From contig LT649249.1 in the NCBI GenBank assembly GCA_900128395.1, forward strand, positions 1-61,389: a stretch of DNA of 61,389 nucleotides, written 5' to 3'. The translations under genes were made by a program, and so were the position numbers. Position 1 is the first letter of the stretch. Every line of letters starts with the position of its first letter. Shown piece by piece: positions 28,043 to 38,833 of the stretch. The notes under the pieces were generated by a model. The model worked only from the letters and a program-made list of their open reading frames with translations. It had not been told where the DNA came from and did no database searches. This DNA is from Stramenopiles sp. TOSAG23-2 (lineage: Eukaryota > Sar).

Positions 28043-30562
28043 ATGTCATTCTCTGAAATACCATATACGGCGATGAAAAAAAATAGGAATTCCTGGAAAA
28101 CATCTCCAGGAGATGGGGATAAAAAGAAAAAGCATAGTTCGGATAGTGATGAAGTTGTAGTTCAACTGAATGAAGGTCAAATAAACTCTTCTGATACTAC
28201 GAGTTATAATAATAATGCCTTGCCAAGTTTACGTCAAAGAAATGTTAGTGGAGCAAATAAGAAAAACAAAGCGTTAAAGCTAGTAAATTTTTATGGCGGG
28301 GATGATGATTCATTGGATGAAGCTTGGCATGATTTACATAATAAGCAAATTGAGGAACAAAGCGAATCCGCTCGCAGACTTGATGTAGCTTCGAAAAAAG
28401 GTAAACACATCCCGCATCATCATAGCTTTACTGATGCAGAGAAAGCATTGATGAATACATATGAATCATTAGACTACGATCCGTTGCATAGCCCGCTGTA
28501 TAAGAAATACATCCATGAATTAAATGTGGAAGCTGGAAAAAAATGCAATAAGATTTGCTTATCAAAATGGACAACATATGCCCTTGTCGGTATCATTGTT
28601 GGTAGTTTAGCGTATCTTTGTGCTATTGCAGTTGAAGGATTGTTAGATTTTAAATACGAAGTGACAAATGAATATATCAAGAAGAATGAGCTTGTCGGTG
28701 GATACATTGTGTATGCATTGATAAATGTAATATTTGTCGGTATTGCAACATGCTTAGTATCCTTTGTTGAGCCTGTTGCTGCTGGCTCTGGTATACCGGA
28801 ATTAAAGAGTTATTTAAATGGAACAAATTATTTGAAATTATTAAGATTGAAAACATTAGTTTGTAAATTAGTAGGGGTGACATTTAGTGTAAGTGGTGGG
28901 CTTATAATTGGAAAAGAAGGACCAATGGTACATAGTGGTGCTGTACTTGCCGCAAATTTATCTCATTTGACTGGTATGAGGAAACATGAATGGACACATT
29001 CGTTTTTATATCGCTTTCGTAATGACAGGGACAAAAGGGATTTTGTTTCTGGTGGAGCAGCTGCTGGTGTTGCTGCTGCTTTTGGTGCACCAATTGGCGG
29101 TGTATTGTTCTCGTTGGAAGAAGCTGCATCATATTGGAGCGTATCGCTTACATGGATGTGTATGTTCGCTGCTATGTTGGGTACATTTAGTTTGAATTTA
29201 TGGAAATTTATTGGTAATCCGAAAGCATTATTTGGTGGTTTAATTAGTTTTGGTCCAGCAACTGCAAACCATTATAATGTTTGGGAAACGCCATTTTTTC
29301 TTTTCCTTGCCATTTTCGGTGGTTGTTTTGGTGCGTTATTTAATTCAATCAACGAAAAAATATGCCATTGGCGTAGAGACAATTTATCGGGAAAAGCAAA
29401 GGCAAAAGCTGTTGAAGCCCTTCTTGTTGCATTGCTTACCGCTACATGTGCGTATTGGCTACCAGCACTGTTTAGCAAATGCGTTGACATACCTACCCAC
29501 GTTGTAACGGCACATAAAGTTAATGTTGATGCGGTAGGCGTTGAAAAATTTTATATTCATTATACCTGTAACGCAACGCAATTTAATCCAATGGCAACAA
29601 GTATTTTTGGTGGATCTGAAATTATCATCAAAGGTTTTTTTCACAATGAAGGACAGTACGACATATTAGGTTTGTTCGTATACACTATTGTCATATTTAT
29701 ATTGGCGGTAGTTACGTATGGTATTGCAGTACCTAGTGGATTATTTGTGCCTTGCATATTGATTGGTTGTGGCTTTGGTCGTTTATTTGGTGAAGTTATG
29801 AAACACCATATTTTTCCAGAAGCTAATATAGCCGCTGGCCCATATGCATTGATGGGTGCAGTTGCGATGTTAGGCGGTGTTTCTAGAATGACGATTTCAT
29901 TGACAGTCATTTTAATGGAGACGACTCAGAACGTGCAATTTTTATTACCAATCATGTTAGTACTGACAGTTAGTAAATGGGTCGGTGATTTCTTCAACAT
30001 ATCATTATACGATTTACATGTTGAATTGAAATGCATGCCATTTGTTGAAAGCACGCCACCTTCAGGTATGGAAAGTTTAAATGCGGTTGACATCTCATCA
30101 ACTCCAGTAAAAAGTTTGAAAATGAAACCTCAAGTGAAAGATATTATAGCCACTATCAATGGAAACACGCATGGTGGGTACCCAATATTGGATAAAAATG
30201 GTATATTTCAAGGTTTTATCTTACGGAATCATCTCGCTATTATCATGAATTTTTGTATACACCAACAAAATCTAAATGAATTAAAATATGAACATTTTTC
30301 AACAACATTGCAATCAAAACGTATTGTAGTTCCATGCATTGAAGATCTGACCGAAAATGTTAAAAAACGAATTGTCGATTTGACACCATACGTAGATAAA
30401 CATCCTTTAACTGTTCATAATGAATATCCGCTAGTAAAAGTATATACATTGTTTCGTTCTTTAGGCTTAAGGCATTTATGTGTAGTGGATGATGATAATA
30501 AAGTGCAAGGTATATTGACACGGAAAGAGTTGATGACGGCGTTTGACAGAGATTTGTTTTAA
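28043..30562 (+). CDS. CLC-family chloride/proton antiporter with CBS domains
   Basis: Membrane chloride transporter of the ClC family (839 aa). The N-terminal cytoplasmic region (1-170) contains an acidic segment. The conserved pore motifs are present: GSGIPELKSYLNG near 246, GKEGPMVHSG near 290 with the gating glutamate, and GAPIGGVLFSLEEAASYW near 351. A glutamate in NVWETPFFLF near 414 aligns with the proton glutamate of CLC-6/7-type exchangers, so antiport rather than channel activity is likely. Two CBS domains occupy about 690-835. By analogy with CLC-6/7 it may act in acidic organelles. An in-frame ATG 10 codons downstream is an alternative start. Confidence 0.92.
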   Translation: MSFSEIPYTAMKKNRNSWKTSPGDGDKKKKHSSDSDEVVVQLNEGQINSSDTTSYNNNALPSLRQRNVSGANKKNKALKLVNFYGGDDDSLDEAWHDLHNKQIEEQSESARRLDVASKKGKHIPHHHSFTDAEKALMNTYESLDYDPLHSPLYKKYIHELNVEAGKKCNKICLSKWTTYALVGIIVGSLAYLCAIAVEGLLDFKYEVTNEYIKKNELVGGYIVYALINVIFVGIATCLVSFVEPVAAGSGIPELKSYLNGTNYLKLLRLKTLVCKLVGVTFSVSGGLIIGKEGPMVHSGAVLAANLSHLTGMRKHEWTHSFLYRFRNDRDKRDFVSGGAAAGVAAAFGAPIGGVLFSLEEAASYWSVSLTWMCMFAAMLGTFSLNLWKFIGNPKALFGGLISFGPATANHYNVWETPFFLFLAIFGGCFGALFNSINEKICHWRRDNLSGKAKAKAVEALLVALLTATCAYWLPALFSKCVDIPTHVVTAHKVNVDAVGVEKFYIHYTCNATQFNPMATSIFGGSEIIIKGFFHNEGQYDILGLFVYTIVIFILAVVTYGIAVPSGLFVPCILIGCGFGRLFGEVMKHHIFPEANIAAGPYALMGAVAMLGGVSRMTISLTVILMETTQNVQFLLPIMLVLTVSKWVGDFFNISLYDLHVELKCMPFVESTPPSGMESLNAVDISSTPVKSLKMKPQVKDIIATINGNTHGGYPILDKNGIFQGFILRNHLAIIMNFCIHQQNLNELKYEHFSTTLQSKRIVVPCIEDLTENVKKRIVDLTPYVDKHPLTVHNEYPLVKVYTLFRSLGLRHLCVVDDDNKVQGILTRKELMTAFDRDLF

Positions 30563-30579
30563 ATATATTTTGTAACGAG

Positions 30580-30920
30580 TGCGCACTGAAGGATAAAAAC
30601 CTACTCGTACTTGTGCTTGTGGAGTATGATATTAGAGTTTAGAGTTTGTAGACTGTGCATTAGAGCTTCATTAATATATATATATATATTTTATAGTATC
30701 ATATATCATAGGGATAGAATGATTGGTTAAAATCTTAAGTTTATAATTAATTTTACACTTCCCGTGTTAAGTAATAAATGCTCAATACTCAATCGCACAA
30801 GAATAAAATTCTATCATTACTTCGTACGATTCGTACTACAGTGTAAAGCTCTAATGCACCTCTGCAAACTACTTCGTAATACTCTACAAGCACGAGTAGG
30901 TTTCTATCCTTCCGTGCGTA
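30580..30920. repeat. Imperfect long inverted repeat between convergent genes
   Basis: The left arm (about 30580-30672) and right arm (about 30844-30920) are reverse complements with several small gaps. They share long matched blocks such as AAACCTACTCG and TGCATTAGAGCTT. About 170 bp of AT-rich sequence separates them. It resembles a decayed MITE-like element, or a shared hairpin terminator of the two convergent genes. No clear target-site duplication was seen. Confidence 0.75.
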
Positions 30921-30985
30921 TGATAGAGGCCTGAACAAACATTAACACGATTCATATATATTTATATGCATATTACATTAAATAC

Positions 30986-31375
30986 TCATGGTGAAAAAGC
31001 TCGTAAGCTACCCATATATAACTTTCTTTTACTTGCACCACTACTTATTGGGGATTTATCAACATTATGATCATTACCATAAACAATACTACTGCCACCA
31101 CTATTTAATAAATTTTTCTTTTCGATAAATTTAAATGCTGAATTGGTGTTACCATTTTGTGCTTCTGGGGCTGTTTGTGCTCTTAAATTGGATTGTTTTG
31201 CAAAAATATGTTTTGAATCTACACCCATTGTTGACATAAACATTCGATGTTTCTCTAATGATCTATTACTTTGCTCTTTCTCTTTCTTACTAGTTGTTCC
31301 ATATAATTTTTTAAATGCTAAAGCCTTTTCCTTCTCTAACTTTGCTTTCTTTCGTTCTGAAAACATATTATACAT
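30986..31375 (-). CDS. Small orphan basic protein (129 aa)
   Basis: An ATG-started, Lys/Ser-rich hydrophilic protein with a helical N-terminal segment (ERKKAKLEKEKALAFKKLYG) and a disordered Asn/Ser-rich C-terminus. No domain is recognised. It is convergent with the CLC gene across the inverted repeat. Codon use resembles neighbouring genes. Confidence 0.5.
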   Translation of the reverse strand: MYNMFSERKKAKLEKEKALAFKKLYGTTSKKEKEQSNRSLEKHRMFMSTMGVDSKHIFAKQSNLRAQTAPEAQNGNTNSAFKFIEKKNLLNSGGSSIVYGNDHNVDKSPISSGASKRKLYMGSLRAFSP

Positions 31376-32230
31376 ATTTATAATATACCTTTGTTTTTAT
31401 TTATGTATATAAATATCTATAGTATATATCTTTATATATATTAATTATAATTTAATAGTTAAATAAATAATATAATGTTTTTCCAACAATAAAAAAACAA
31501 GTTAAAATCAATAAAATGTTTAGAATATATATCTCTGTGTGTGTGTGTGTATGTGTGTAGGTGTAATGGAAAGAAATAATTATTACATCGATTTCCATCC
31601 ATTTAAAAAGATCGTAAGTACATGTGTCCCATCCATTTATGATATATATAATGTGTCGCCGCAACCCATAAAAGGATTTAATATTTTATTATATGAGTGG
31701 TGTCTCGTGGCAAGTTGCCTATGTGGTATCTTTTTGGATCTTTTGTTGTGCCGAAAAAATCCATCCATCCTCATTTATCATGTATGCTGGGTGTGATGAA
31801 AGCCAGGTGTAAAATGGATATTATTACAAAAAATCGGATATTCTTGAATTATTCATCAAAATAACTATTGGCTATTTTTGGATTTTTTTGTAATATCCAA
31901 TATCTCTCTCTATCAAACATACATACATTAGTATACTATATTAGTACTTAAGGCTTTCTTGAAGTGCGAAAAAAAAATATGAGAGACAAGAGACGAGAAG
32001 AAGGTTTTTTTATTAAATTGCACAACCGACAATACATTTTAATTGTTATAATAACGTGTGTGTATGTGTATGCGTGTGTGTGTACATGGTGGGTGTGGGT
32101 GTTAACGATCAAGGGAAACAAGATCTTTGGGATTATTACACCAGATATGTGTGTGTGTGTGTGCATGTTTACATAGATATCAATATTTGATAATATACAT
32201 ATATATGAAGAGGAGGCAAATAAAATAATA
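31376..32230. other. Divergent intergenic region with GT microsatellites
   Basis: GT-rich runs occur at about 31535-31562, 32057-32100 and 32148-32165. No gene is supportable. It should contain the promoters of the small minus-strand gene and the PC-esterase gene. Confidence 0.45.
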
Positions 32231-33649
32231 ATGTCATTGAGTAATAATAATAATAGAAGAGTTAGTGTTAGAATTATTTTTTTTGTATTGGGATTGTCTT
32301 TTATTATATTCATATTATTAGTAGTGCTTCCACATCAATTTCAAAATACCATTTTTTCAAACCATCCAACTGGAAATAGTTATAGAACATTATATGGAAA
32401 TAGAAAATGTTACCATGGACATTGGTCGAAAAATGAATGGATTACATCAAAGGATTGTTCAATTATAAATTATTCCCCTAGTAGAGCAGCAAAATGTTTG
32501 AATAAACGTGCTCAGCGTATTGTTATGATTGGTGATAGCGTCCATCGTGAATTGTTTTGGAGTTTACATCAATTTTTCAAGTCTCTTAGTAACAACAACA
32601 ACAATAATGCTAATTCCAATGACAAAAATTTTTTCCAACGTTCAAATGATCATGCAAGATGGAATATTTCTGTATATAAACGTTTTAAAAGTCAAAAGTT
32701 CACCAACTTTGAAGATCAAGATATGATAGTAAAAAAAAATGGTAAAGTACAATTTTCTATTCGATTTGTATATGCATCAAATGCTATTGATTTTAATGGT
32801 CGTTGCAAATCTATTAAAACGTGGTTTTTTCAATGCTTAAAAACATTAGAAGACATTTTAATATCGACATTGCAAGAAGAGACTAAACGAAAAGCTATGT
32901 TACATCCAGTTCCAATAAATAGAAAATCGTCAGACAATTTACGTGGCCATCATATTGATAATTTAGGGGATGATGATCATAACAATAAGAATAATAATAA
33001 TAATGATAACAATAATAATAATATGATATTTGGTACAAGTAAATCTTCATATTCAAGTATTAATAATCAAGAAAAAAACATTTTATATTTTAATACTGGC
33101 TTATGGGATTGGAGGACTGGTTTATTGCCAAAAGATTATTCAAACAATCTAAGAAAAACATTACAAAAAGTAGAAGGTATTTTAACTAAAGTATATGATA
33201 ATATTATATGGCGGGAAACAACTGCATCATGGCCATCTAAATTTATGAAAGAAAAAGAATGTAAAAGTAAAGGTAAAAAAGATAATCGGCCATGCAGTGT
33301 ACATACAGGTGAAATATATCAAATGAATCAATTAAGTACTCCATTAATTCGTACATTTGGTTTTAAAGTTGTACCTAGTTGGGAAGTAACTAGTACACGT
33401 CCAGATTTGTCATATGATGGTTTGCACTTTCGTGAAAATCGATGTAAAAAAAAAAATAAGAAAAATGCAAATATTCCAAGTAAGGAAAATAAAAATAATG
33501 TGAATAATATGAAAAAAAATATTGTGTTGAATCACAGTAATGAAGATGAAAATGATTCCTCTTGTTTCAAATATAAAAATAAAGGAAAGTTTTATACCAT
33601 CAATCAAGTTTTGAATAATTTTTTCTTCAATGAATTATGCTTAGATTAA
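32231..33649 (+). CDS. PC-esterase / GDSL-type O-acyltransferase, type II membrane protein
   Basis: Belongs to the TBL/CASD1/NXPE-like SGNH group, which adds or removes O-acetyl groups on glycans in the Golgi. A single membrane anchor lies at about residues 14-36. A PMR5N-like segment (CYHGHWSKNEWI, ending CLNKRAQ) precedes the nucleophile block IVMIGDSVHRELFWSL near 99. The middle holds NTGLWDWRTG. The C-terminal acid/base motif is YDGLHFREN near 396. Asn-rich runs around 115-125 and 245-265, encoded by AAT/AAC repeats, inflate the length to 472 aa. The substrate is unknown; plant relatives acetylate cell-wall polysaccharides and CASD1 acetylates sialic acid. Confidence 0.82.
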   Translation: MSLSNNNNRRVSVRIIFFVLGLSFIIFILLVVLPHQFQNTIFSNHPTGNSYRTLYGNRKCYHGHWSKNEWITSKDCSIINYSPSRAAKCLNKRAQRIVMIGDSVHRELFWSLHQFFKSLSNNNNNNANSNDKNFFQRSNDHARWNISVYKRFKSQKFTNFEDQDMIVKKNGKVQFSIRFVYASNAIDFNGRCKSIKTWFFQCLKTLEDILISTLQEETKRKAMLHPVPINRKSSDNLRGHHIDNLGDDDHNNKNNNNNDNNNNNMIFGTSKSSYSSINNQEKNILYFNTGLWDWRTGLLPKDYSNNLRKTLQKVEGILTKVYDNIIWRETTASWPSKFMKEKECKSKGKKDNRPCSVHTGEIYQMNQLSTPLIRTFGFKVVPSWEVTSTRPDLSYDGLHFRENRCKKKNKKNANIPSKENKNNVNNMKKNIVLNHSNEDENDSSCFKYKNKGKFYTINQVLNNFFFNELCLD

Positions 33650-33743
33650 GAGAGGTGTATATTGCCTGGTATTATAAAGTATCATATCATATGCATAATA
33701 TATAATAAATTATAAAATACATATATATTTGACTTTGAAAAAA

Positions 33744-34067
33744 ATGGCCATCAAGAAATTCAAAAATTATTACGCTACGAAAAGAAAAGCAGACTGGCTT
33801 AAAGCACAATGGGTCAACGAAACTTGTATCAATAGGGATCTGCAAGCTACGGTGATCAAAACTGCGGCTTTTTGCCACAGCCGTGCACTTCGAGATCTTT
33901 ATCCGGATAGTACAACAGGATCTTTCACATTGACAAAAAGCTATTTATCAAATTATAAAATTGTGTCATCGAATGTTCGTAGGGAACAAATAACTGGCAA
34001 AGCTTGGTGGTATCTTTTTTACCTGGTGCATTTACAATACGTGGTCCACACAACGAAATACTATTGA
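33744..34067 (+). CDS. Uncertain open frame, possibly an exon or pseudogene piece
   Basis: An open frame of 107 codons from the ATG at 33744 (MAIKKFKNYY) lies in locally less AT-rich sequence. No family is recognised. Its 3' part overlaps the minus-strand frame 33925-34374, so at most one is coding there. Codon composition is plausible to about 33985 and weak after. Confidence 0.3.
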   Translation: MAIKKFKNYYATKRKADWLKAQWVNETCINRDLQATVIKTAAFCHSRALRDLYPDSTTGSFTLTKSYLSNYKIVSSNVRREQITGKAWWYLFYLVHLQYVVHTTKYY

Positions 34068-34374
34068 AAAACGTATCGATTAGATGTTTTCCATTCATTT
34101 TTTTACCATAATCAATATATGGTAGAGAATTGATTAAATGAAGCATACCTCGATGCAAATATCCATGTTTCTTTATCGTTTCCGTCACTTCAACATACAA
34201 ATTATGCCTGCTATAATTACCACCTTGTGATAATGCGAATGGCACTATATCTGTGCGATCAATTTGACCGGTTGGATCTTTACAAACTTCTAAAGTGGTA
34301 TCACGGCGTTCTTTACAACATATATTTGGCCAAAACGTTTTAGAGTTTACTGAAAGTTGGATACAGTTTAACAA
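33925..34374 (-). pseudogene. Partial gene or gene remnant on the minus strand
   Basis: The frame encodes a protein-like sequence with several ordinary structured segments (VPFALSQGGNYSRHNLYVEV, GYLHRGMLHLINSLPYIDYG). It lacks an ATG at its 5' end. Immediately upstream another frame looks coding (NWQCTRVKLKY), suggesting a frameshift or a splice junction near 34370. No family is recognised. It could be one exon of an intron-containing gene or a decayed copy. Confidence 0.4.
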
Positions 34375-35237
34375 TGTACTTCAACTTTACTCGTGTACAT
34401 TGCCAATTGGATGGAATATATAATATATATCGGTATAATTTCCAAGATACTACAATTTACGCATACTGGCATAATTTATTTTTTCAATTAATTAGCAACC
34501 ATTATTTCGAAATTATACATTATACATCAATTTATTTCATTTATAGCCTATCAACTTGGCAAAAAAAAATATATATTAGAGCGCTTTACTATTTATATTA
34601 GTCGTCTAGGATAGAATATTTATTTTGTGAGATTGACTATTGAGCATATATGATATTACTTTAGCACGTAAAATAAAACTATTACGAGTGTATTAACTCT
34701 TAGATTTTTAACACATCTCATTTAATTTTAAATATGAATCTCATCCAAATAAATACTTTTTGTCTTTTTTTTGTTTTTGTTTTGTTTTGTTATTGTCAGC
34801 CGCCTAGCTGGTCGGTATTGTCAGCCAGGTTACATCAGTAAGGTCAGCTGGTCAGCCTGGTTTTTGTGTTTTGGTTTTATTTTAGATTTATAGTTTTAGT
34901 TTGCTCGTTTTTAGTTTTGTGTTTTGTGATAGGTCCGCTAACCTCTGATTTAGTATAGATAATATTATACTACGGATGTTTAGTTCATTTTTTTTTGCCA
35001 GTATTCCAGTATAAGTAATTCAGTATGCCAGTATATTAATAGTCAAGATATGCACCTATTTATTATTATTATTTTTAGTATTTATTACTGGTAGAATAAT
35101 ATTATTATACTTTTTTTTTATTTAGTTAGTAATTATAATATTATTATAATCAATATAATATTTACATGTAACTGCATATGAAAACGCAGACAGTGTACAT
35201 AAAATGCACATACATAGTATTGTATATATATTGACAC
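34375..35237. other. Intergenic region, no gene
   Basis: AT-rich. A stretch at about 34795-34870 repeats CAGC(C/T)GGT-like words (cagccgcctagctggtcgg and similar). Otherwise nothing is recognised. Confidence 0.4.
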
Positions 35238-35487
35238 AATAACATACAATGTTAGCGCGAATCAAGGCACTGAAAGAGGAGGAAGAAGCAAAAGCCAAGG
35301 CAGCCGGAAAAGTCGTTGCCCCTCCAGTAGTTGTGCCTAAAAAAGCTGCCAATAAAACAAAAAATAACATACAATGTTAGCGCGAATCAAGGCACTGAAA
35401 GAGGAGGAAGAAGCAAAAGCCAAGGCAGCCGGAAAAGTCGTTGCCCCTCCAGTAGTTGTGCCTAAAAAAGCTGCCAATAAAACAAAA
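35238..35487. repeat. Exact 125-bp tandem duplication at a gene start
   Basis: Copies lie at 35238-35362 and 35363-35487. Each contains the ATG and first ~38 codons of the next gene. The first copy (ATG 35249) hits TAG soon after the copy boundary. Only the second ATG (35374) opens the full frame. Confidence 0.95.
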
Positions 35488-36541
35488 GTAACCCCAATTA
35501 AACAACCGTCACTTGGAGCAGTAACACCTAAGAATGCTGCACTGTTAAAATTGAAAAAAGGAGGGAAAACGGCAAAAGTGTCTTCGAAATCTACACCACC
35601 TAAACGTAAACGTCGACGTAGAGAGGGAGCTCTCGGGAAATGCATTAGGGGATGGAAAAGATATTGTAAAAAACATGGTAAAGGTTATGCAATTACAACA
35701 GTTCAATTACTAGTATTTCTATCAACACTTGTTGCTGTATATTTTGCGTTTGCTAGTCAATCTGGGTGCACCGTGACAAATACAAGAATTTCATCGACAT
35801 CCGATGGACTTGGTGATGGATTTTTACGTTGTATGGGGCGTTACGGTGGTTATTTTCAATGTAAAGATGGTGATACCAATTGGAAATGTGTACGAAGATT
35901 TAACTTGTGTATACCTCATTCTTGGTCTATTGGTTTTTTTAAAGATAAAGACTGTATAGATTTTGATGATGCTGTCAGTCCATCACGAGTTCGAGCTCCA
36001 CGTATACCACATGTATATAATAGTAATTTTTCCCGTAGTGATGGCACTTTTGTAGATATAAAAAGCAATATGTATTTTCCACAGTTGGGTCAAGTCGGTC
36101 CTCTTGCCTTGCCAGATACTTTGAGTAAAGGACTTTCGACTAATGCGGCAGGTACAGCAAACCCTATCCCACAATCATATCTAGAACATGATTATTTTTT
36201 TGGTATTTATACATTTGCATTAGTAGTTGGTAATAATCCTGAATATCAATTTTCTACAGTTCCCATCATGAAATGTCAACAAATATCGTATAAACTAGAT
36301 GATGAAACAACCTATACAAATTATATATATGTTGATGGTTGGTGTGAAGAAGGTGAAGTACAGGAAGAAACGCATCAACGTGCAGATCCCCGAATAGAAT
36401 TATACATTGAAATACCAAGAAATACTGGTGCGTGTTGATGGTTGGTGTGAAGAAGGTGAAGTACAGGAAGAAACGCATCAACGTGCAGATCCCCGAATAG
36501 AATTATACATTGAAATACCAAGAAATACTGGTGCGTTGTAA
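35374..36541 (+). CDS. Orphan type II membrane protein with Cys-rich ectodomain (354 aa)
   Basis: Residues 1-90 are Lys/Ala-rich and basic (cytoplasmic). One membrane span lies at about 109-128 (TTVQLLVFLSTLVAVYFAFA). An ectodomain of about 225 residues follows, with at least nine Cys. No family is recognised. As read, the frame stops at 36438 inside a 103-bp tandem duplication. Removing one copy gives the same length, ending Gly-Ala-Leu at TAA 36539-36541, so the listed span includes one extra 103-bp copy. A paired-Cys ectodomain suggests a surface or secretory-pathway role. Confidence 0.65.
36331..36536. repeat. Exact 103-bp tandem duplication at a gene end
   Basis: Copies lie at 36331-36433 and 36434-36536. 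They cover the last codons of the orphan membrane protein. The unit contains AGGT at 36351-36354, so splicing from 36353 to 36455 would remove exactly one copy. Confidence 0.95.
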
Positions 36542-36892
36542 TTATTAAATGTCCTAAAAATACATTAAAAAAATATATATAATTATGTCCTTCTTATATA
36601 AAAAATTCTCTTATTTATAATTTAAAGATTTTATTTACTCATATTGTATATCCTTCTTATATATATACGAGAAGTAATATAATTATACGCACACATACGA
36701 AGTTCGTATTATATATATATACGTATTTTACAGTGTCTGCTTTTTACACATTTTTGTACACATTAACTCGACCCCTTGTTTTTTTTTTGTTAAATTGAGA
36801 TATATTTTTTCGTGATATGATATTCTAGATCTAGAGAGATATAAAAGTAACACTCTGATGTCGGATATGCATATGATACACAGCTATAATTA
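36542..36892. other. Convergent intergenic region, no gene
   Basis: AT-rich 3' flanks of two convergent genes, with TA runs near 36710 and nothing else recognised. Confidence 0.4.
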
Positions 36893-37953
36893 TTAGTACG
36901 ATTTATTTTTTTTATTACGTCTAGAATCTCTACGACTTTTACGTTCGTTTTTTGTGGAACGTTTCTTTTCTTCCTTCTTTGGCTTTTTCTTCTTTTTCTT
37001 CGATCTTTCTTTTTCCCTGGCGGCTTTGGCTTGTGCTAAACGACGATTTTTTTCATCTTCTTTTGCTTTTAATTTCGCTAGACGTTTTGCTTCCTTCTCT
37101 GCGATACGTGCTGCGACTCTACCTCGTCTCCAAAAACATAAGCTTTGGCTTGTGCTAAACGACGATTTTTTTCATCTTCTTTTGCTTTTAATTTCGCTAG
37201 ACGTTTTGCTTCCTTCTCTGCGATACGTGCTGCGACTCTACCTCGTCTCCAAAAACATAAATAATATTGTATGCCACCCATACGCCTTTTAACTTCTTTA
37301 TCGCGTAATTTTTTCTTACGCAATTCCTCTTTCTTAGCTGCATCTGCAATTTTTTTTCTCTCCATTATACGTTCATCGTCTAGCTCTCTTTGTTTGTCCA
37401 TCCACCATTTTCTTCCAAGGGTAGCTGCCATCATTTTATTTTGCAAATTAAATGCTGGATATAAAAGCATCGGGAATTCTGCATCCATGATGGTAAACTC
37501 GCCAAAGTCTATTTTTCCATCTCCATTTTTATCAAATTTTTCCATAGCGGTTTTTGCATTCCCATTTAACATATTATCATGCAGTAAATCTATCAATGCG
37601 GCCAATTCATCTGCTTCTATATATCCATTTTTATCTTTATCGAATATATAAAAGCAGAATTTCCTAACATCTTCACGTCCAAACATACAATATGTTGACA
37701 CTACAGTCATAAACTCACTAAAATCTAGCTGTTGATTATTATCTATATCTATCAGTTCAAATATACTATCTCCAAACAACGATCGCTTCTCTCCTAGCAT
37801 TTTATAGAATTCGTCTACATCAATTGCTCCACTTTTATCTTTATCATAGCTCTTGAAAGAAGCCCACAATCTTCCTAAATCTTTTTTTTCCATTTTTAAC
37901 ATATCTATCTGTTTTTGCATTTTGTCATCTGGTATTGGTACTTTCTGTCCCAT
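36893..37953 (-). CDS. Four-EF-hand calcium-binding protein with basic tail
   Basis: Four canonical EF-hand loops are visible: DKDKSGAIDVDE (near 35), DIDNNQQLDFSE (near 70), DKDKNGYIEADE (near 105) and DKNGDGKIDFGE (near 142). All carry Ca-coordinating residues at positions 1, 3, 5 and 12, as in calmodulin or calcineurin-B-like proteins. A Lys/Arg/Glu helical tail follows. A 119-bp tandem duplication at 37023-37260 shifts the frame, so the frame as read ends at 37078. Dropping one copy continues the Lys-rich tail to the TAA at 36893 and gives 313 aa, an exact codon count. The listed span therefore includes one extra copy. The role is probably calcium signalling; the partner is unknown. Confidence 0.8.
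37023..37260. repeat. Exact 119-bp tandem duplication inside the EF-hand gene
   Basis: Copies lie at 37023-37141 and 37142-37260. The period is not a multiple of three, so it breaks the frame. On the coding (minus) strand the unit has AGGT followed by AGAG, a fair splice donor. Intron 37241 down to 37123 (119 nt) would restore the frame. Confidence 0.95.
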
Positions 37954-38128
37954 TTTTCACTATTTTTCTAGTTTTTCCCAATAAATATGCTTCGTCTCTG
38001 GAATAAAAATTTACTTATTTTATATATAATTTATGGTGTCCCATTTTTCACTATTTTTCTAGTTTTTCCCAATAAATATGCTTCGTCTCTGGAATAAAAA
38101 TTTACTTATTTTATATATAATTTATGGT
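37947..38128. repeat. Exact 91-bp tandem duplication at the EF-hand gene start
   Basis: Copies lie at 37947-38037 and 38038-38128. Each includes the start codon region of the EF-hand gene plus 5' flank. The functional ATG is the one at 37953. Confidence 0.95.
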
Positions 38129-38833
38129 GTACCTTTGTTATTAAAATTGTAACAAACAACGGGCGTGTTCTTATTACTGTGTATAGTGTTTATTGTTGTG
38201 AAGATTATTTGTATTATACTAATATTTTAATTTAGGAGTTGGAATACATTATACATCATCATGTATTAGTATATATATTATCGCTATAATAATATACTAC
38301 TTAGGTACTATTATTATTAAAATATTGTTTGGTGAACCGATAAAAAAACAATGCTGTGTTGATGGTACAATATTTTGGGATAAAAAATAATAATGCTGTT
38401 GTTGTTGGTTACTGTAATATTGTGTTTATTGTAATACTGCTGATGCAGGGTTTAGGTTTCTTTTTTATTTTGTTTTCCAGCTTATTCTAATTCCATCCAG
38501 GCCGGCCCATTATTATACTTAGTATGAATTGCTATAGAGTCTAATTTCCTATTAATGTACTTAAAGGGTGCTGTGTCCTGGCTGTGTCATGTTGAAAAAA
38601 AAATCAGAGAAGAGAAGAGAAAAGTGATAAAGAAGTGCAAAAAATGAATGAATGATTATGATGGGCAAATTGCATGGATTGCTGGATTAGATTGCCAGGG
38701 ATTGATGGATTGATATGAACAAAAACACCAAAAAAAACATCTAATACATGTAGGTATATATAAAAATCAAAACAGTGTCAATGGAAATAGGAGAAAGGTC
38801 AAACCGAAATAATCATAAAAGCACAAAAAGAAG
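38129..38833. other. Divergent intergenic region, no gene
   Basis: AT-rich promoter-containing region between the EF-hand gene and UPF1. Poly-A-rich sequence precedes the UPF1 ATG. Confidence 0.45.

Noticed and set aside
31948-32313. Minus-strand frame over GT-rich sequence
   Set aside because: It is built of Thr-His and Leu repeats from CA/GT microsatellites and overlaps the start of the PC-esterase gene.
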